This document shows, piece after piece, positions 25,083 to 33,103 of a stretch of 64,000 nt of DNA; the first letter of the stretch is position 1; each line of letters starts with the position of its first letter. The notes below the pieces were generated by a model. The model was not told the origin of the DNA. It ran no database searches and saw only the letters and a list, made by a program, of their open reading frames with translations. A program made the position numbers and the translations under genes. The stretch comes from Bacteroides bouchesdurhonensis. GTDB taxonomy: Bacteria > Bacteroidota > Bacteroidia > Bacteroidales > Bacteroidaceae. The stretch covers positions 3,450,577 to 3,514,576 of the forward strand of contig NZ_LT707006.1 of assembly GCF_900155865.1 (NCBI RefSeq), in the 5' to 3' direction.

Positions 25083-26639
25083 ATGAGCAAGAATCAGGAA
25101 TATGCACTGCAATACGCGGATTATGCGATGGCACAGATGCGCAGGTATGGCATTCCGGCTTCCGTCACATTGGCGCAAGGCATACTGGAAAGCAGCAACG
25201 GACAGAGCCGTCTGGCGAGGAACGAGAACAACCATTTCGGCATCAAGGCGACACCCTCGTGGATTGCCGGAGGCGGCAAATACGGAATCTACACCGATGA
25301 TAAGCCGAATGAAAAGTTCTGCAGCTATGACAGCGTGGGTGATTCATACGAGCATCACTCCCGCTTTTTGAAGGAGAACAGCCGCTATGCCGGTTGCTTC
25401 AAACTCTCCCCGGACGATTACAAGGGCTGGGCACAAAGCATTGAGAAAGCCGGTTACGCCACAGGCGGCAAGTATGCCGAGAACCTGCAAAAAATCATTG
25501 AGCAGAACGGCTTGCAGAAGTATGACAGGCAGGTGATGCAGGAGATGGCGGCACAAGGCAGGCAGTTCGGGGTAGAACACAATCCGCTCCAGACCTCCGA
25601 AGGTGCGGAACATGGAACGGGGTATTCGTTCCCGGTGGAACGGGAGGAATTTCTGTTCATTACCTCTCCGTTCGGAACACGGCAAGACCCGTTGGACGGC
25701 ACAAAGCAACAGATGCACAAGGGCGTGGATATACGTTGCAAAGGCGATGCGGTACTGGCTACGGAGAACGGCGGCAAGGTCGTGGCGGTAAACCAGAACA
25801 AGAATACGCCCGGCGGCAAGTCGCTGACGGTGGAATATGCCCGGACGGACGGCAGCAAGGTACAATGTACCTATATGCACCTCAAGGAGATTTCCGTCAA
25901 GGTCGGCGATACGGTACAGGCCGGCGGACGGCTCGGCACATCGGGCAATACGGGAACACGGACGACCGGGGAACATCTGCATTTCGGTGTGAAGAATATC
26001 TATGCCGACGGGACGAAACGGGATATAGACCCTGCGGCGTATCTGGCTGAAATCGCACAGAAAGGACATATCAAATTGCAAATGCTGCACAACGGGAATG
26101 ACCTGCTCGCCAAATACAAGGCGGCGGAAGATACCGTGCCTGAAAAGAACCTTTCGCCCGACGGATGGATGAAAAAACTCCTTTCGTCGGAGGATAGCGG
26201 TGTGGGAATGTCGGGATGCAACGACCCGATTGTGGAGATGGCGATGACCGCTTTCGCCTCCCTGATGCTGCTGGCCACACAGATTGACAACCGGAACGAA
26301 GAGGAACAGAAGGCGATGATATCCACCGCGATGGATCTTCGTACCATCGACCTGAAGCCGTTGTTGCCGAATATGAAGAACTGCGACCTGACTATCGGCG
26401 AGAACGGCAAGGCCATTCTGAAAGCGGACAATGGGGAACTGCGTGTCTCGCGGGAGCTGACCGCTTCCGAGCTGAACCGGTTGTCTGCCACGTTGAACAA
26501 CGGCACACTCACGGAAGAGACCAAACGGATGCGTGTAACCGGTATGCTGAATACGGTTATCCTGTCGGAAGCGGCCTCACAGAATTTCGAGCAAGAGATG
26601 TCCCGGCAACAGGGACAGACGGAAAACCTGCGAAGATAA
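25083..26639 (+). CDS. Glucosaminidase plus M23 peptidase, two-domain wall enzyme
   Basis: A 518-residue protein with two wall-cutting domains. Residues 1-150 are a FlgJ/LYZ2-type N-acetylglucosaminidase (GIPASVTLAQGILESSNGQSRLA, NNHFGIK, YDSVGDSYEHHSRFL). Residues 190-330 are an M23 peptidase with KGVDIRCKG and GEHLHFGVK. The rest is helical. The ATG at 25083 follows AAGGAG at a good distance and is preferred over an in-frame GTG at 25074. There is no signal peptide, so export would be through the transfer apparatus. Joined glycan and peptide cleavage on a conjugative element suits local opening of the wall for the channel. Confidence 0.9.
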   Translation: MSKNQEYALQYADYAMAQMRRYGIPASVTLAQGILESSNGQSRLARNENNHFGIKATPSWIAGGGKYGIYTDDKPNEKFCSYDSVGDSYEHHSRFLKENSRYAGCFKLSPDDYKGWAQSIEKAGYATGGKYAENLQKIIEQNGLQKYDRQVMQEMAAQGRQFGVEHNPLQTSEGAEHGTGYSFPVEREEFLFITSPFGTRQDPLDGTKQQMHKGVDIRCKGDAVLATENGGKVVAVNQNKNTPGGKSLTVEYARTDGSKVQCTYMHLKEISVKVGDTVQAGGRLGTSGNTGTRTTGEHLHFGVKNIYADGTKRDIDPAAYLAEIAQKGHIKLQMLHNGNDLLAKYKAAEDTVPEKNLSPDGWMKKLLSSEDSGVGMSGCNDPIVEMAMTAFASLMLLATQIDNRNEEEQKAMISTAMDLRTIDLKPLLPNMKNCDLTIGENGKAILKADNGELRVSRELTASELNRLSATLNNGTLTEETKRMRVTGMLNTVILSEAASQNFEQEMSRQQGQTENLRR

Positions 26640-26651
26640 AGGCATGGCGAT

Positions 26652-26828
26652 ATGGTAAAATGCGTGATGATACAGCTATGCAAATGTCTGGCGGGAGTCT
26701 CCATCCTTGCGTTGCACGTCCGGTTCTGCTACCTGCTGTTGGGGTGGATCGGGACGCTCGTTGTCGTGGGCGTGCAATTAGCCATCGCCGGATGGATGGT
26801 CTGGGCGATGATACGTGCGCCTGACTGA
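26652..26828 (+). CDS. Small membrane protein, 58 aa
   Basis: A 58-codon frame that fits neatly between the wall enzyme and the OB-fold gene. The protein starts MVKCVMIQLCKCLAGVSI and has two hydrophobic segments (about residues 10-28 and 32-52) separated by a short loop, with a charged end (MIRAPD). It fills a gap that would otherwise be a 270-base hole in a tightly packed operon, and the hydrophobic pattern is not what chance frames give in GC-balanced DNA. No family is recognised; a helper of the transfer channel or a holin-like role for the adjacent wall enzyme are both possible. Confidence 0.6.
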   Translation: MVKCVMIQLCKCLAGVSILALHVRFCYLLLGWIGTLVVVGVQLAIAGWMVWAMIRAPD

Positions 26829-26910
26829 CCGTACCCTCCAACAGTTCAACATCAATCAACCCATGTATCACTTGTCGGATGATCCATGTATCATTAAAGA
26901 CAAAAAACAG

Positions 26911-27519
26911 ATGATTAAATGTAATGTTACGGTATGCGGCGTTATCGGCCGCGATGCGTCGGTTCGCAAGAACAGAGAGGAAAAGGAGTTTATGGCATTT
27001 CCGCTCCGGGTACAGATTCCGGCAACGGGTGGACGGCATACTATCGAGGTGGATGTCCGCAAGGAGTGCAGTCAGGAAGAAGCCACCGGTTATCGGAACG
27101 GCTCCCGTGTGGAAGTGAGGGGTACGATGTATCTCAAACGCCGGGGTGACAAGCTCTATTTCAACCTGTTCGCCGATGAAATCTGCAATGCCGCTACGGA
27201 TGATGCGGATTGCGTCAAGGGTGAGCTGGCATTTCGTGGTAAAGTCGGCCAGAATATCGAGGAGAAAAGGGATAAGAAAGACCAGCCTTATACGGTGTTC
27301 TCGGCGTTCAGTGCGGAGAAGGTCGATGACGGCTTCGAATACCAGTGGGTGCGCTTCTTCTGTTTCGGCAAGGAGCGCGATGCGTGGCTACAGCCGGGTA
27401 TAAAGGTGGATGCCATAGGTGAAATGAACCTGTCGGCACATAACGGGAAAATCAATCTTTCCTGCAAGGTGGAGGAACTGACGCAATATGTGGCGGATTC
27501 GTCTAACTATAATCAGTAA
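26911..27519 (+). CDS. Tandem OB-fold single-stranded DNA-binding protein
   Basis: A 202-residue protein made of two OB-fold units. The first (MIKCNVTVCGVIGRDASVRK, FPLRVQIPATGG, YRNGSRVEVRGTMYLK) and the second (LAFRGKVGQNIEEK, VFSAFSAEKVD, FCFGKERDAW, GIKVDAIGEMNLSAHNGKI) both have the SSB order of strands. The ATG at 26911 is chosen because it opens the fold directly; an in-frame ATG lies at 26863. Such proteins coat transferred single strands on conjugative elements. A normal single-fold SSB is encoded at 54010. Confidence 0.8.
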   Translation: MIKCNVTVCGVIGRDASVRKNREEKEFMAFPLRVQIPATGGRHTIEVDVRKECSQEEATGYRNGSRVEVRGTMYLKRRGDKLYFNLFADEICNAATDDADCVKGELAFRGKVGQNIEEKRDKKDQPYTVFSAFSAEKVDDGFEYQWVRFFCFGKERDAWLQPGIKVDAIGEMNLSAHNGKINLSCKVEELTQYVADSSNYNQ

Positions 27520-27524
27520 GTAAT

Positions 27525-29213
27525 ATGGCCGGTTACAGAAAGAAGAATGCCGACGGACCGAACAGCGAGGACAAGGCTCTCGACCTGTTCGCCGAAATGA
27601 TGATCGAGAAAATCGAGGGCATTCAAAAGGACTGGAAAAAGCCTTGGTTTACCGAGGGTGCGTTGCAGTGGCCTCGCAACCTTCACGGGCGCGAGTACAA
27701 CGGGATGAATGCTTTTATGCTGCTTTTGCACTGCGAGAAAGAAGGGTACAAGATTCCCCGTTTCTGCACCTTCGATTGTGTTCAGAAGCTCAATAAGTCC
27801 GGCAAGGATGGAGAGGAACTGCCGCGTGTCTCCGTGCTTCGTGGCGAGAAGTCCTTTCCGGTCATGCTCACCACGTTCACTTGTATCCATAAGGAGACCA
27901 AGGAGAAAATCAAGTATGACGATTACAAGAAACTCTCCGATGACGAAAAGGAACAGTACAATGTTTATCCGAAGATGCAGGTTTTCAGGGTCTTCAATGT
28001 TGCGCAGACCAATTTGCAGGAAGCGCGACCGGAGCTGTGGCAAAAACTGGAGCAGGAAAATTCGCGTCCGGCAATCGAGGAGGGCGAGCATTACAGTTTT
28101 GCCCCAGTCGATACGATGATAAGGGATAACCTGTGGATTTGTCCGATTACGCCGAAATATCAGAATGACGCCTACTATTCCATCACGAAGAATGAAATCA
28201 TCGTGCCGGAAAAGGAACAGTTCAGATCGGGAGAATCGTTTTACGGGACACTGTTCCATGAGATGACGCACTCGACCGGTGCGGAGGGTGTTCTCGATCG
28301 GTTCAAGCCGACTACCTTCGGTTCTCCTGAATATGCCCGTGAGGAACTGGTGGCAGAGTTAGGTAGCGCACTGGTCGCACAGCGTTACGGCATGACCAAG
28401 CATATCAAGGAAGAAAGTTGTGCATACCTCAAAGGATGGCTCGATGAGCTGAAGGAATCGCCGCAATTCATCAAGACAACGCTCCTGGACGTGAAAAGGG
28501 CAACCTCGATAATTACCCAGAAGGTGGATAAGATAGCGCAAGAACTGGAACAAAATGTCGGCGAGAAGCAGGAAAACGGAGCGGCGGCAAAGGAGAAGAC
28601 ATTTTATTCCTCTGTCGCGTATCTCCAATTTTCGGATGACACGAGGCCGCTTGACGAACTCCGGGAGAAAGGCGATTGCGAGGGATTGCTGACGCTTGCC
28701 AAGGAGTATTACGACGGCAACGGCATCAACGAACAGCATACTTATTTATCAGCCACGAACAACAAGGGTGACAGCCTAATTGCCGAGGATGAGAATTTCG
28801 CTGTCGTGTACAACGGGAGTGTCGGGGGAACCTACGAGGTGATGTTGAAATTCACGGAGCAGGAAATTCGCGACCATATCCGGCGTTACGGTGTCGATAT
28901 TGCCGGAGAGACGATAAAAGAGGTTGCCAGGGAGATGGCGGCGGAACAGTTCTCCGCTTTGGCGCATCAAAAGATTCCGGCCTTCGAGATGCCGAACGGC
29001 GACGTGCTGTATGTCGAATATAACAAGGACTCCGATATGCTTGATGTCGGGCAGCCCACCAATGCCGGGCTGGTCGCGCAGCATCGTTTCCCTTACGACC
29101 ACAATATCGGGTTGGATGCCAACCTGCAAGCCGTGAACGAGAAGCTGAACGAACTGGAAGAGTATCGGGCAGAGCTACAAGAGGCTGAATACAGCGTCGG
29201 TATGCGCCGGTAA
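27525..29213 (+). CDS. ardC: ArdC-like antirestriction protein with zincin domain
   Basis: A 562-residue protein. Residues 1-140 are the ArdC ssDNA-binding domain (LQWPRNLHGREYNGMNAFML, RVSVLRGEKSFPVML, KMQVFRVFNVAQT). Residues 190-330 are a zincin-type metallopeptidase with HEMTHSTG (HExxH near residue 245), followed by a helix with AREELVAELGSALVA that supplies the third ligand. A further 200-residue domain of unknown type follows. ArdC proteins travel with or bind the transferred strand and protect it from type I and II restriction in the recipient. It is the last gene of the operon, 12 bases before a strong terminator. Confidence 0.88.
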   Translation: MAGYRKKNADGPNSEDKALDLFAEMMIEKIEGIQKDWKKPWFTEGALQWPRNLHGREYNGMNAFMLLLHCEKEGYKIPRFCTFDCVQKLNKSGKDGEELPRVSVLRGEKSFPVMLTTFTCIHKETKEKIKYDDYKKLSDDEKEQYNVYPKMQVFRVFNVAQTNLQEARPELWQKLEQENSRPAIEEGEHYSFAPVDTMIRDNLWICPITPKYQNDAYYSITKNEIIVPEKEQFRSGESFYGTLFHEMTHSTGAEGVLDRFKPTTFGSPEYAREELVAELGSALVAQRYGMTKHIKEESCAYLKGWLDELKESPQFIKTTLLDVKRATSIITQKVDKIAQELEQNVGEKQENGAAAKEKTFYSSVAYLQFSDDTRPLDELREKGDCEGLLTLAKEYYDGNGINEQHTYLSATNNKGDSLIAEDENFAVVYNGSVGGTYEVMLKFTEQEIRDHIRRYGVDIAGETIKEVAREMAAEQFSALAHQKIPAFEMPNGDVLYVEYNKDSDMLDVGQPTNAGLVAQHRFPYDHNIGLDANLQAVNEKLNELEEYRAELQEAEYSVGMRR

Positions 29214-29224
29214 GGATGGAAAGA

Positions 29225-29258
29225 AAAAGATGCGGAACCGGTTGGCTCCGCATCTTTT
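29225..29258 (+). terminator. Strong terminator of the long operon
   Basis: AAAAGATGCGGA (29225-29236) and TCCGCATCTTTT (29247-29258) pair perfectly over 12 bases, with a self-complementary ACCGGT in the loop and TTTT at the end. It lies between two convergent transcription units and probably serves both. Confidence 0.85.
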
Positions 29259-29273
29259 CTTGTTTTCGGTTTT

Positions 29274-29648
29274 TTATTCTTTCAGTAAATCATCCATCAT
29301 GGACTGCAAATTTGCCATGTCACAATATTGGTTATATCCTCCTCTGTAGTCTTTTGCGTGTTGGGCTGTCCGTATCAGAAACGAATCAAGTTCAACTCTT
29401 ACGCCGCCGCCCATTCGGGCTAACGTGGAAGAGTGACTGATGTAAACGAACTTGCCGTTGCGCTCGATGAAACATGAGGTATCATAATGTCCTTTTAAGT
29501 TGGATGCCACCTGTGCACCGACCGCCGTTGCATATTTGGAAATCTCACGTACCAATGCTGTCTGGAAACTGCGATACTCTTTTGAAACATAGCCTCCTGC
29601 ATCTGCAAGGATAGCGTTCTGCCATTTGGTATAAAAATTCTGTGCCAT
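29274..29648 (-). CDS. Small protein of unknown function, 124 aa
   Basis: The ATG at 29648 is chosen (MAQNFYTKWQNAILADAGGYV) over in-frame starts that overlap the gene before it. The protein is soluble, with FIERNGKFVYISHSSTLARMGGG in the middle and an acidic tail. I do not recognise a family. It is the last of three leftward genes (30381 to 29274) that share a leader with a possible invertible promoter, and it ends 16 bases from the operon terminator. Confidence 0.65.
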   Translation of the reverse strand: MAQNFYTKWQNAILADAGGYVSKEYRSFQTALVREISKYATAVGAQVASNLKGHYDTSCFIERNGKFVYISHSSTLARMGGGVRVELDSFLIRTAQHAKDYRGGYNQYCDMANLQSMMDDLLKE

Positions 29649-29659
29649 ATTGATATTTA

Positions 29660-29917
29660 TTATTCGTTCCGCAAATAACTTTTCCACTTCTCGCCGTCAA
29701 TGGTCAGTTTGCCCATTTCCCAATCGTATTCCACTTCCGGTATATTGGTATAAGGGAAATGAACGGTGTAACCTATCTGTCCGTAAGAGCAATGCAGAGG
29801 GGTAACACAAATCTCCCAACCGAAGTAAAGTTGCGGTGTGCAGTATTTCCGCCAGTTGAAACGACCTGCGGCAATATTGCCGCAAAGCCGTTTTAAGATT
29901 TTGTCTTCGTTTGTCAT
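29660..29917 (-). CDS. Small protein of unknown function, 85 aa
   Basis: An 85-residue protein starting MTNEDKILKRLCGNIAAGRF, rich in Trp and Tyr (NWRKYCTPQLYFGWEICVTPL) with an acidic end. The start overlaps the stop of the upstream gene (ATGA at 29914-29917), so translation is coupled. No domain is recognised. The Cys, Trp and Tyr content suggests a compact fold. Confidence 0.65.
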   Translation of the reverse strand: MTNEDKILKRLCGNIAAGRFNWRKYCTPQLYFGWEICVTPLHCSYGQIGYTVHFPYTNIPEVEYDWEMGKLTIDGEKWKSYLRNE

Positions 29918-30381
29918 TCTGTACCTCCTTTGCTGAGTATGGTGAGTTGTCCGGGACGGTCTGGGAACCAATAGGCATCACTGTCGATATATACGCATCT
30001 ACCGCCATTCCAAGGCTTTCTGAAAGCTAATACTTCTTTGGGGCCAAATACCACCCCGTAGTCGTTAGTAAACGCCACCATATCGCCTACAGCCAAATCA
30101 TTGTCTGTTTCCATGACTTCGGAAAGACGGTTGAAAAACTCCATGCCCTCGGCTTCACGCTCTTTTTTCCAGCGCAAAAATTCCTCTTTGTGGCTTCTCG
30201 ATGAGCCAATAGGTGATAGCTCCGATGCCAAGACTTCAATCTCTGAAGAACCTGTTGCGATTAAAATAATACTGTCGCTATCCACTTTTTCGGGAGTTGA
30301 GATAATTCGACATTCTACATCGTTATCGGCAGTGTGCCAATAAAGGAGGTTGCCTTGCTTGATGAAATCGTACTTGCTCAT
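29914..30381 (-). CDS. Protein of unknown function, 155 aa, first gene of a phase-variable-looking operon
   Basis: The ATG at 30381 (MSKYDFIKQGNLLYWHTADND) is chosen over upstream in-frame starts because those lie in the leader. The protein is soluble and looks like a small beta-rich domain (GDMVAFTNDYGVVFGPKEVLAF) with a central helix (KEEFLRWKKEREAEGMEFF). The GDMVAFTNDYG wording recalls small SH3-like domains of element proteins and is echoed in the 58-residue protein at 55683. Upstream lie the leader motif GGGAAA and a candidate invertible promoter pointing away from it. Confidence 0.65.
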   Translation of the reverse strand: MSKYDFIKQGNLLYWHTADNDVECRIISTPEKVDSDSIILIATGSSEIEVLASELSPIGSSRSHKEEFLRWKKEREAEGMEFFNRLSEVMETDNDLAVGDMVAFTNDYGVVFGPKEVLAFRKPWNGGRCVYIDSDAYWFPDRPGQLTILSKGGTE

Positions 30382-30406
30382 TGTCTTTTGATTTATTGAT
30401 TTTTTA

Positions 30407-30627
30407 TTTCCCTTTTCTTGAAGTCTTCTGACTTCGCCCAAAAGGGTTGTTTTCATGTGCGTTCCAAACGGGGGATACAAGAACGACGGACAAGGAACCT
30501 GCGATGAAATTTTATGAAATACCGTTATCTCCGATTACGGAAAGTTGTCATCAAATTTTATTTCAGGTAGCGATAGCGGTACTTGAACCATGTTCGTCCA
30601 CCGTACCTTTGCACACGAAAACAAGCC
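30407..30627. promoter_or_regulatory. Candidate invertible promoter in front of the 29.3-30.4 kb operon (OFF)
   Basis: The leader has AAGGGAAA (30407-30414, minus strand) and a GAAGTC/GACTTC hairpin (30420-30435). The left arm GGGTTGTTTTCATGTGC (30444-30460) matches the inverted right arm (30611-30627) at 15 of 17 positions. TACCTTTG (30604-30611) abuts the right arm, points right, and has TTG about 18 bases before it. The gene to be controlled reads left, so the promoter as seen is off. Confidence 0.7.
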
Positions 30628-30805
30628 TGTGGCGTATGTCGGGGTAGTGAAGGGATTATACCCTTAAAAAAGGAATATACCGGCAGTGAAACCGGTGGCG
30701 GAAGCTCTGCAGAGCATATTTATAAAAGTAACCGGTGAGCCTGTGCAAAAAAGAGAGTAACCACCCGCCTCAAAAGCGGGTGGTTGCCAATGTTTCGGAC
30801 AAACA
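30628..30805. other. Non-coding stretch between leftward units
   Basis: No gene is seen. It contains the terminator of the 30.8 kb gene (30759-30785) and a GAAACCGG/CCGGT-rich hairpin near 30690-30745. Confidence 0.5.
30759..30785 (-). terminator. Terminator of the 30.8 kb gene
   Basis: AACCACCCGC (30759-30768) and GCGGGTGGTT (30776-30785) form a perfect 10-base stem. On the minus strand it is followed by ACTCTCTTTTTT, as for a Rho-independent terminator. Confidence 0.85.
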
Positions 30806-31288
30806 TCAGAAGTGGTAATCAACAACTCCTCCGATGTAGAGTATCGTTCCCGGTTCAAGCCTACAAACAAACTCCATAAACGCAAAGGACTGTTCGGCAA
30901 AAGATTGGCAGCCGTCGCCATCCAAATAGAAATGATAGGCGACATCCAACGGATTTTCCACTGCCTGTTTGAGATAATAGGTCGACCCCCATTCCAACAT
31001 ATTATCTGCCGTAAGAGCATCCGCTCTCTTTTTGATATTGGCGACATACTCCTCTTTCCATTGCTCTATGCCACCATTATAGCGCATGGTGTCATCGGAT
31101 ATAAGCTCGAACATTCCGTTGGGTAAGGCATAATTGACCAAATTGGCAATATCCTCTTTACGGTTTTCCTCGTCTATTTCTGAACAATAGTCATAGAAGC
31201 TCCCGTCTCCTTGCTGGAGTGTGTCCTCATTCAGATAGTTTTCTTTGTCTATCGGCTCCGTTGAAATTTGAAAAATCCTGCTGTGCAT
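30806..31288 (-). CDS. Acidic protein of unknown function, 160 aa
   Basis: A 160-residue acidic protein (starts MHSRIFQISTEPIDKENYLN) with Tyr-rich stretches (GDGSFYDYCSEIDEENRKED), a central helix (QWKEEYVANIKKRADALTAD) and a C-terminal FMEFVCRLEPGTILYIGGVVDYHF. I do not recognise a family. It is transcribed alone, with its own strong terminator. The leader holds GAGGGAAA, a hairpin and a possible invertible promoter. Isolated small genes under switchable control on mobile elements often have anti-defence or surface roles, but nothing here shows which. Confidence 0.65.
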   Translation of the reverse strand: MHSRIFQISTEPIDKENYLNEDTLQQGDGSFYDYCSEIDEENRKEDIANLVNYALPNGMFELISDDTMRYNGGIEQWKEEYVANIKKRADALTADNMLEWGSTYYLKQAVENPLDVAYHFYLDGDGCQSFAEQSFAFMEFVCRLEPGTILYIGGVVDYHF

Positions 31289-31319
31289 AATTGTAAATTT
31301 TAATTTGTTAAACTTTTTA

Positions 31320-31536
31320 TTTCCCTCTTCTTGAAGCTCTTTCGGCTTCTCGTTGGGGAATGATTTTTATGCAGGACTGACAGACGGATCGAGGCAAATA
31401 AGACAAGTGAACGGCGGGCGGATTTTACGGAATACCCCAATCTGCGATTTGCGGAAGGCTGCTGTAAAATTCGCAAAACGTTAGCATTTGCGGCTCTTGG
31501 CAATTGACCGAACGCTGTACCTTTGCATAAAAATCA
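31320..31536. promoter_or_regulatory. Candidate invertible promoter in front of the 30.8 kb gene (OFF), pointing at the B12 locus
   Basis: The leader has GAGGGAAA (31320-31327, minus strand) and a GAAGC/GCTTC hairpin (31333-31349). The left arm TGATTTTTATGCA (31361-31373) and the right arm TGCATAAAAATCA (31524-31536) are perfectly complementary. TACCTTTG (31518-31525) abuts the right arm, with CTTG 19 bases before it, and points right. The first gene in that direction is behind the cobalamin riboswitch. Confidence 0.7.
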
Positions 31537-31709
31537 CCCGACAGGAATTGCCGACATAAGGGGAGAAGACGAATTAAAAAATAAATGATTGGGCAATGGC
31601 ATATCGTTATTCGCAACTAAAAAATGGTAGAAAGAGTACATTTTTATATTCATAAAAGCTGTTATCAGAAAAAAATGGAGAAAAAAGAAATTATATAAAA
31701 AATAACTCT
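31537..31709. other. Non-coding AT-rich stretch before the riboswitch
   Basis: No gene and no clear terminator are seen. A transcript from the promoter at 31518 would run through it into the riboswitch. Confidence 0.5.
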
Positions 31710-31717
31710 TAACTTTG
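31710..31717 (+). promoter_or_regulatory. -7 promoter box of the B12 locus
   Basis: TAACTTTG matches TAnnTTTG and lies directly before the cobalamin riboswitch. Confidence 0.65.
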
Positions 31718-31724
31718 CACCAGT

Positions 31725-31925
31725 TAAGTTTCCTATCGAAGTGTCGATTGGAATTAAAAGGGAATCCCGGTGAAAATCCGGAGCTGTACTCGCAGCTGTA
31801 AGTCCTATTAAAGTTTATCGCACTCTTTGCCACTGGTGAAAGCTGGGAAGGCGCGATAAGCGGGATGAGCCAGAAGACCTGCTTGATAAGATATGATTTA
31901 GTGACCACGGGATAATTGGCATTAG
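31725..31925 (+). promoter_or_regulatory. Cobalamin (AdoCbl-type) riboswitch
   Basis: The conserved blocks are in order: AAAAGGGAA, CCGGTGAAAATCCGGAGCTG, CGCAGCTGTAAG, CCACTGG, GGGAAGGCG and the B12 box GAGCCAGAAGACCTGC (about 31866-31881). It controls the downstream locus by adopting a closed fold when adenosylcobalamin or related cobalamin is present. The first gene starts about 180 bases after the B12 box. Confidence 0.95.
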
Positions 31926-32059
31926 ATCAAAATGAACAGAGGCTCATCCAAAGACCACCTGTATTCTTTTTGATAACCGGTTTCTCATTCGTTGCAAATC
32001 TATCGCAAGGAAAACGAATGTGTAATTAAACTTTTTGTTTAACTTTTAATACTTGAGTT

Positions 32060-33028
32060 ATGAAAAAGAATTTTAGGTTTATGGCAATGGCCGTTGTAGC
32101 AATGGCCGCCACAGTGTTCACCGGATGTTCGTCCGACGATGACTTCCTTACTCCGTATGAAGAAAGTGCGATTCAAACCCGCGCAACACCTAACCCCGAT
32201 GGAACGACTACCATCACGTTTGATGATTTTGCCTCTTCGATGATGGCTATGACAACTTCCTACGGTGCTAATTATTATGGAAATGTGGGTTCGTATACCC
32301 AAGTAAAAGAAATTGCTGATCCAGATGGAGTGTTCATGTCTGAGATTAACACTGTGACTAATAATTATGGAACATTCAACAATTTCTCTTGTGGTGGATT
32401 AGCATTGTCTAAATGGAATTACCGTACCAATCCATCTTCTGCCGAAGGAATTACGATTACCGGTGATACCATACCGAGTGATTGGTGGTATTCCTATAAC
32501 AATCAAATGAGTGTTTATGATACGACTTCTGTTAATGGCTCTAACGAAGGTGCAGGTCATAGCGGAAATAATTTTGCTGTTGTTTATGGTTATTCTGATG
32601 AATATAATACCGAATGGATGGCTCAACCCGAATTCTATTTAACAGGCGAATATACTCTAAAAGGTTTATGGTTCTGTAATTCATCATATACCTATGGTGT
32701 AATCATGCATGGTAATAAATTCGGCGCATCCGGTGTAGCTACTCCGCTGTCAGCACAAGTCGATGCAGGCGGAAACCATATTGGGTATTTCCAAGTTGAA
32801 CTTGAATGTTATGATTTTGCTGGTAATAAGTTAGCTACATACACCAAGGTATTAGCCGATTATAGAAATGGGAAGAACGAAAATCCCGTTACTACATGGA
32901 CATATTGGCCTATTAATCAAGCTGGAGTAGGATTTGTGAAATTTAACTTTTCAGGTTCCGACACAGGAGAGTATGGCTTAAATACCCCTGCATACCTCTG
33001 TATTGATGATATTGTTTTTGAAAACTAA
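32060..33028 (+). CDS. Surface lipoprotein, DUF4465-like, first gene after the riboswitch
   Basis: A 322-residue lipoprotein with signal MKKNFRFMAMAVVAMAATVF, lipobox FTGC, and the acidic SSDDD that Bacteroidetes use as a surface export signal. The mature part is a beta-rich domain (TITFDDFASS, SEINTVTNNYGTFNNFSCGGLALSKW, FAVVYGYS, ELECYDFAGNKLATYTKV, YLCIDDIVFEN) of the DUF4465 type. Surface B12-binding lipoproteins called BtuH have been described from such loci; this gene is a candidate by position, but I cannot confirm the match. A strong hairpin follows at 33035-33076 and may lower expression of the genes after it. Confidence 0.75.
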   Translation: MKKNFRFMAMAVVAMAATVFTGCSSDDDFLTPYEESAIQTRATPNPDGTTTITFDDFASSMMAMTTSYGANYYGNVGSYTQVKEIADPDGVFMSEINTVTNNYGTFNNFSCGGLALSKWNYRTNPSSAEGITITGDTIPSDWWYSYNNQMSVYDTTSVNGSNEGAGHSGNNFAVVYGYSDEYNTEWMAQPEFYLTGEYTLKGLWFCNSSYTYGVIMHGNKFGASGVATPLSAQVDAGGNHIGYFQVELECYDFAGNKLATYTKVLADYRNGKNENPVTTWTYWPINQAGVGFVKFNFSGSDTGEYGLNTPAYLCIDDIVFEN

Positions 33029-33034
33029 TTTTAT

Positions 33035-33076
33035 AACCACCCCTTTCAAGGAAATTTAAACTTGGAAGTGGTGGTT
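33035..33076 (+). terminator. Hairpin between the first and second B12-locus genes
   Basis: Positions 33035-33050 and 33061-33076 pair at 14 of 16 positions, with a GAAATTTAAA loop; GTCTTTTAATC follows. It is likely a partial terminator or an RNA-stabilising structure giving higher levels of the first lipoprotein. Confidence 0.6.
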
Positions 33077-33103
33077 GTCTTTTAATCTAACCAGCTTGTA
33101 TTC

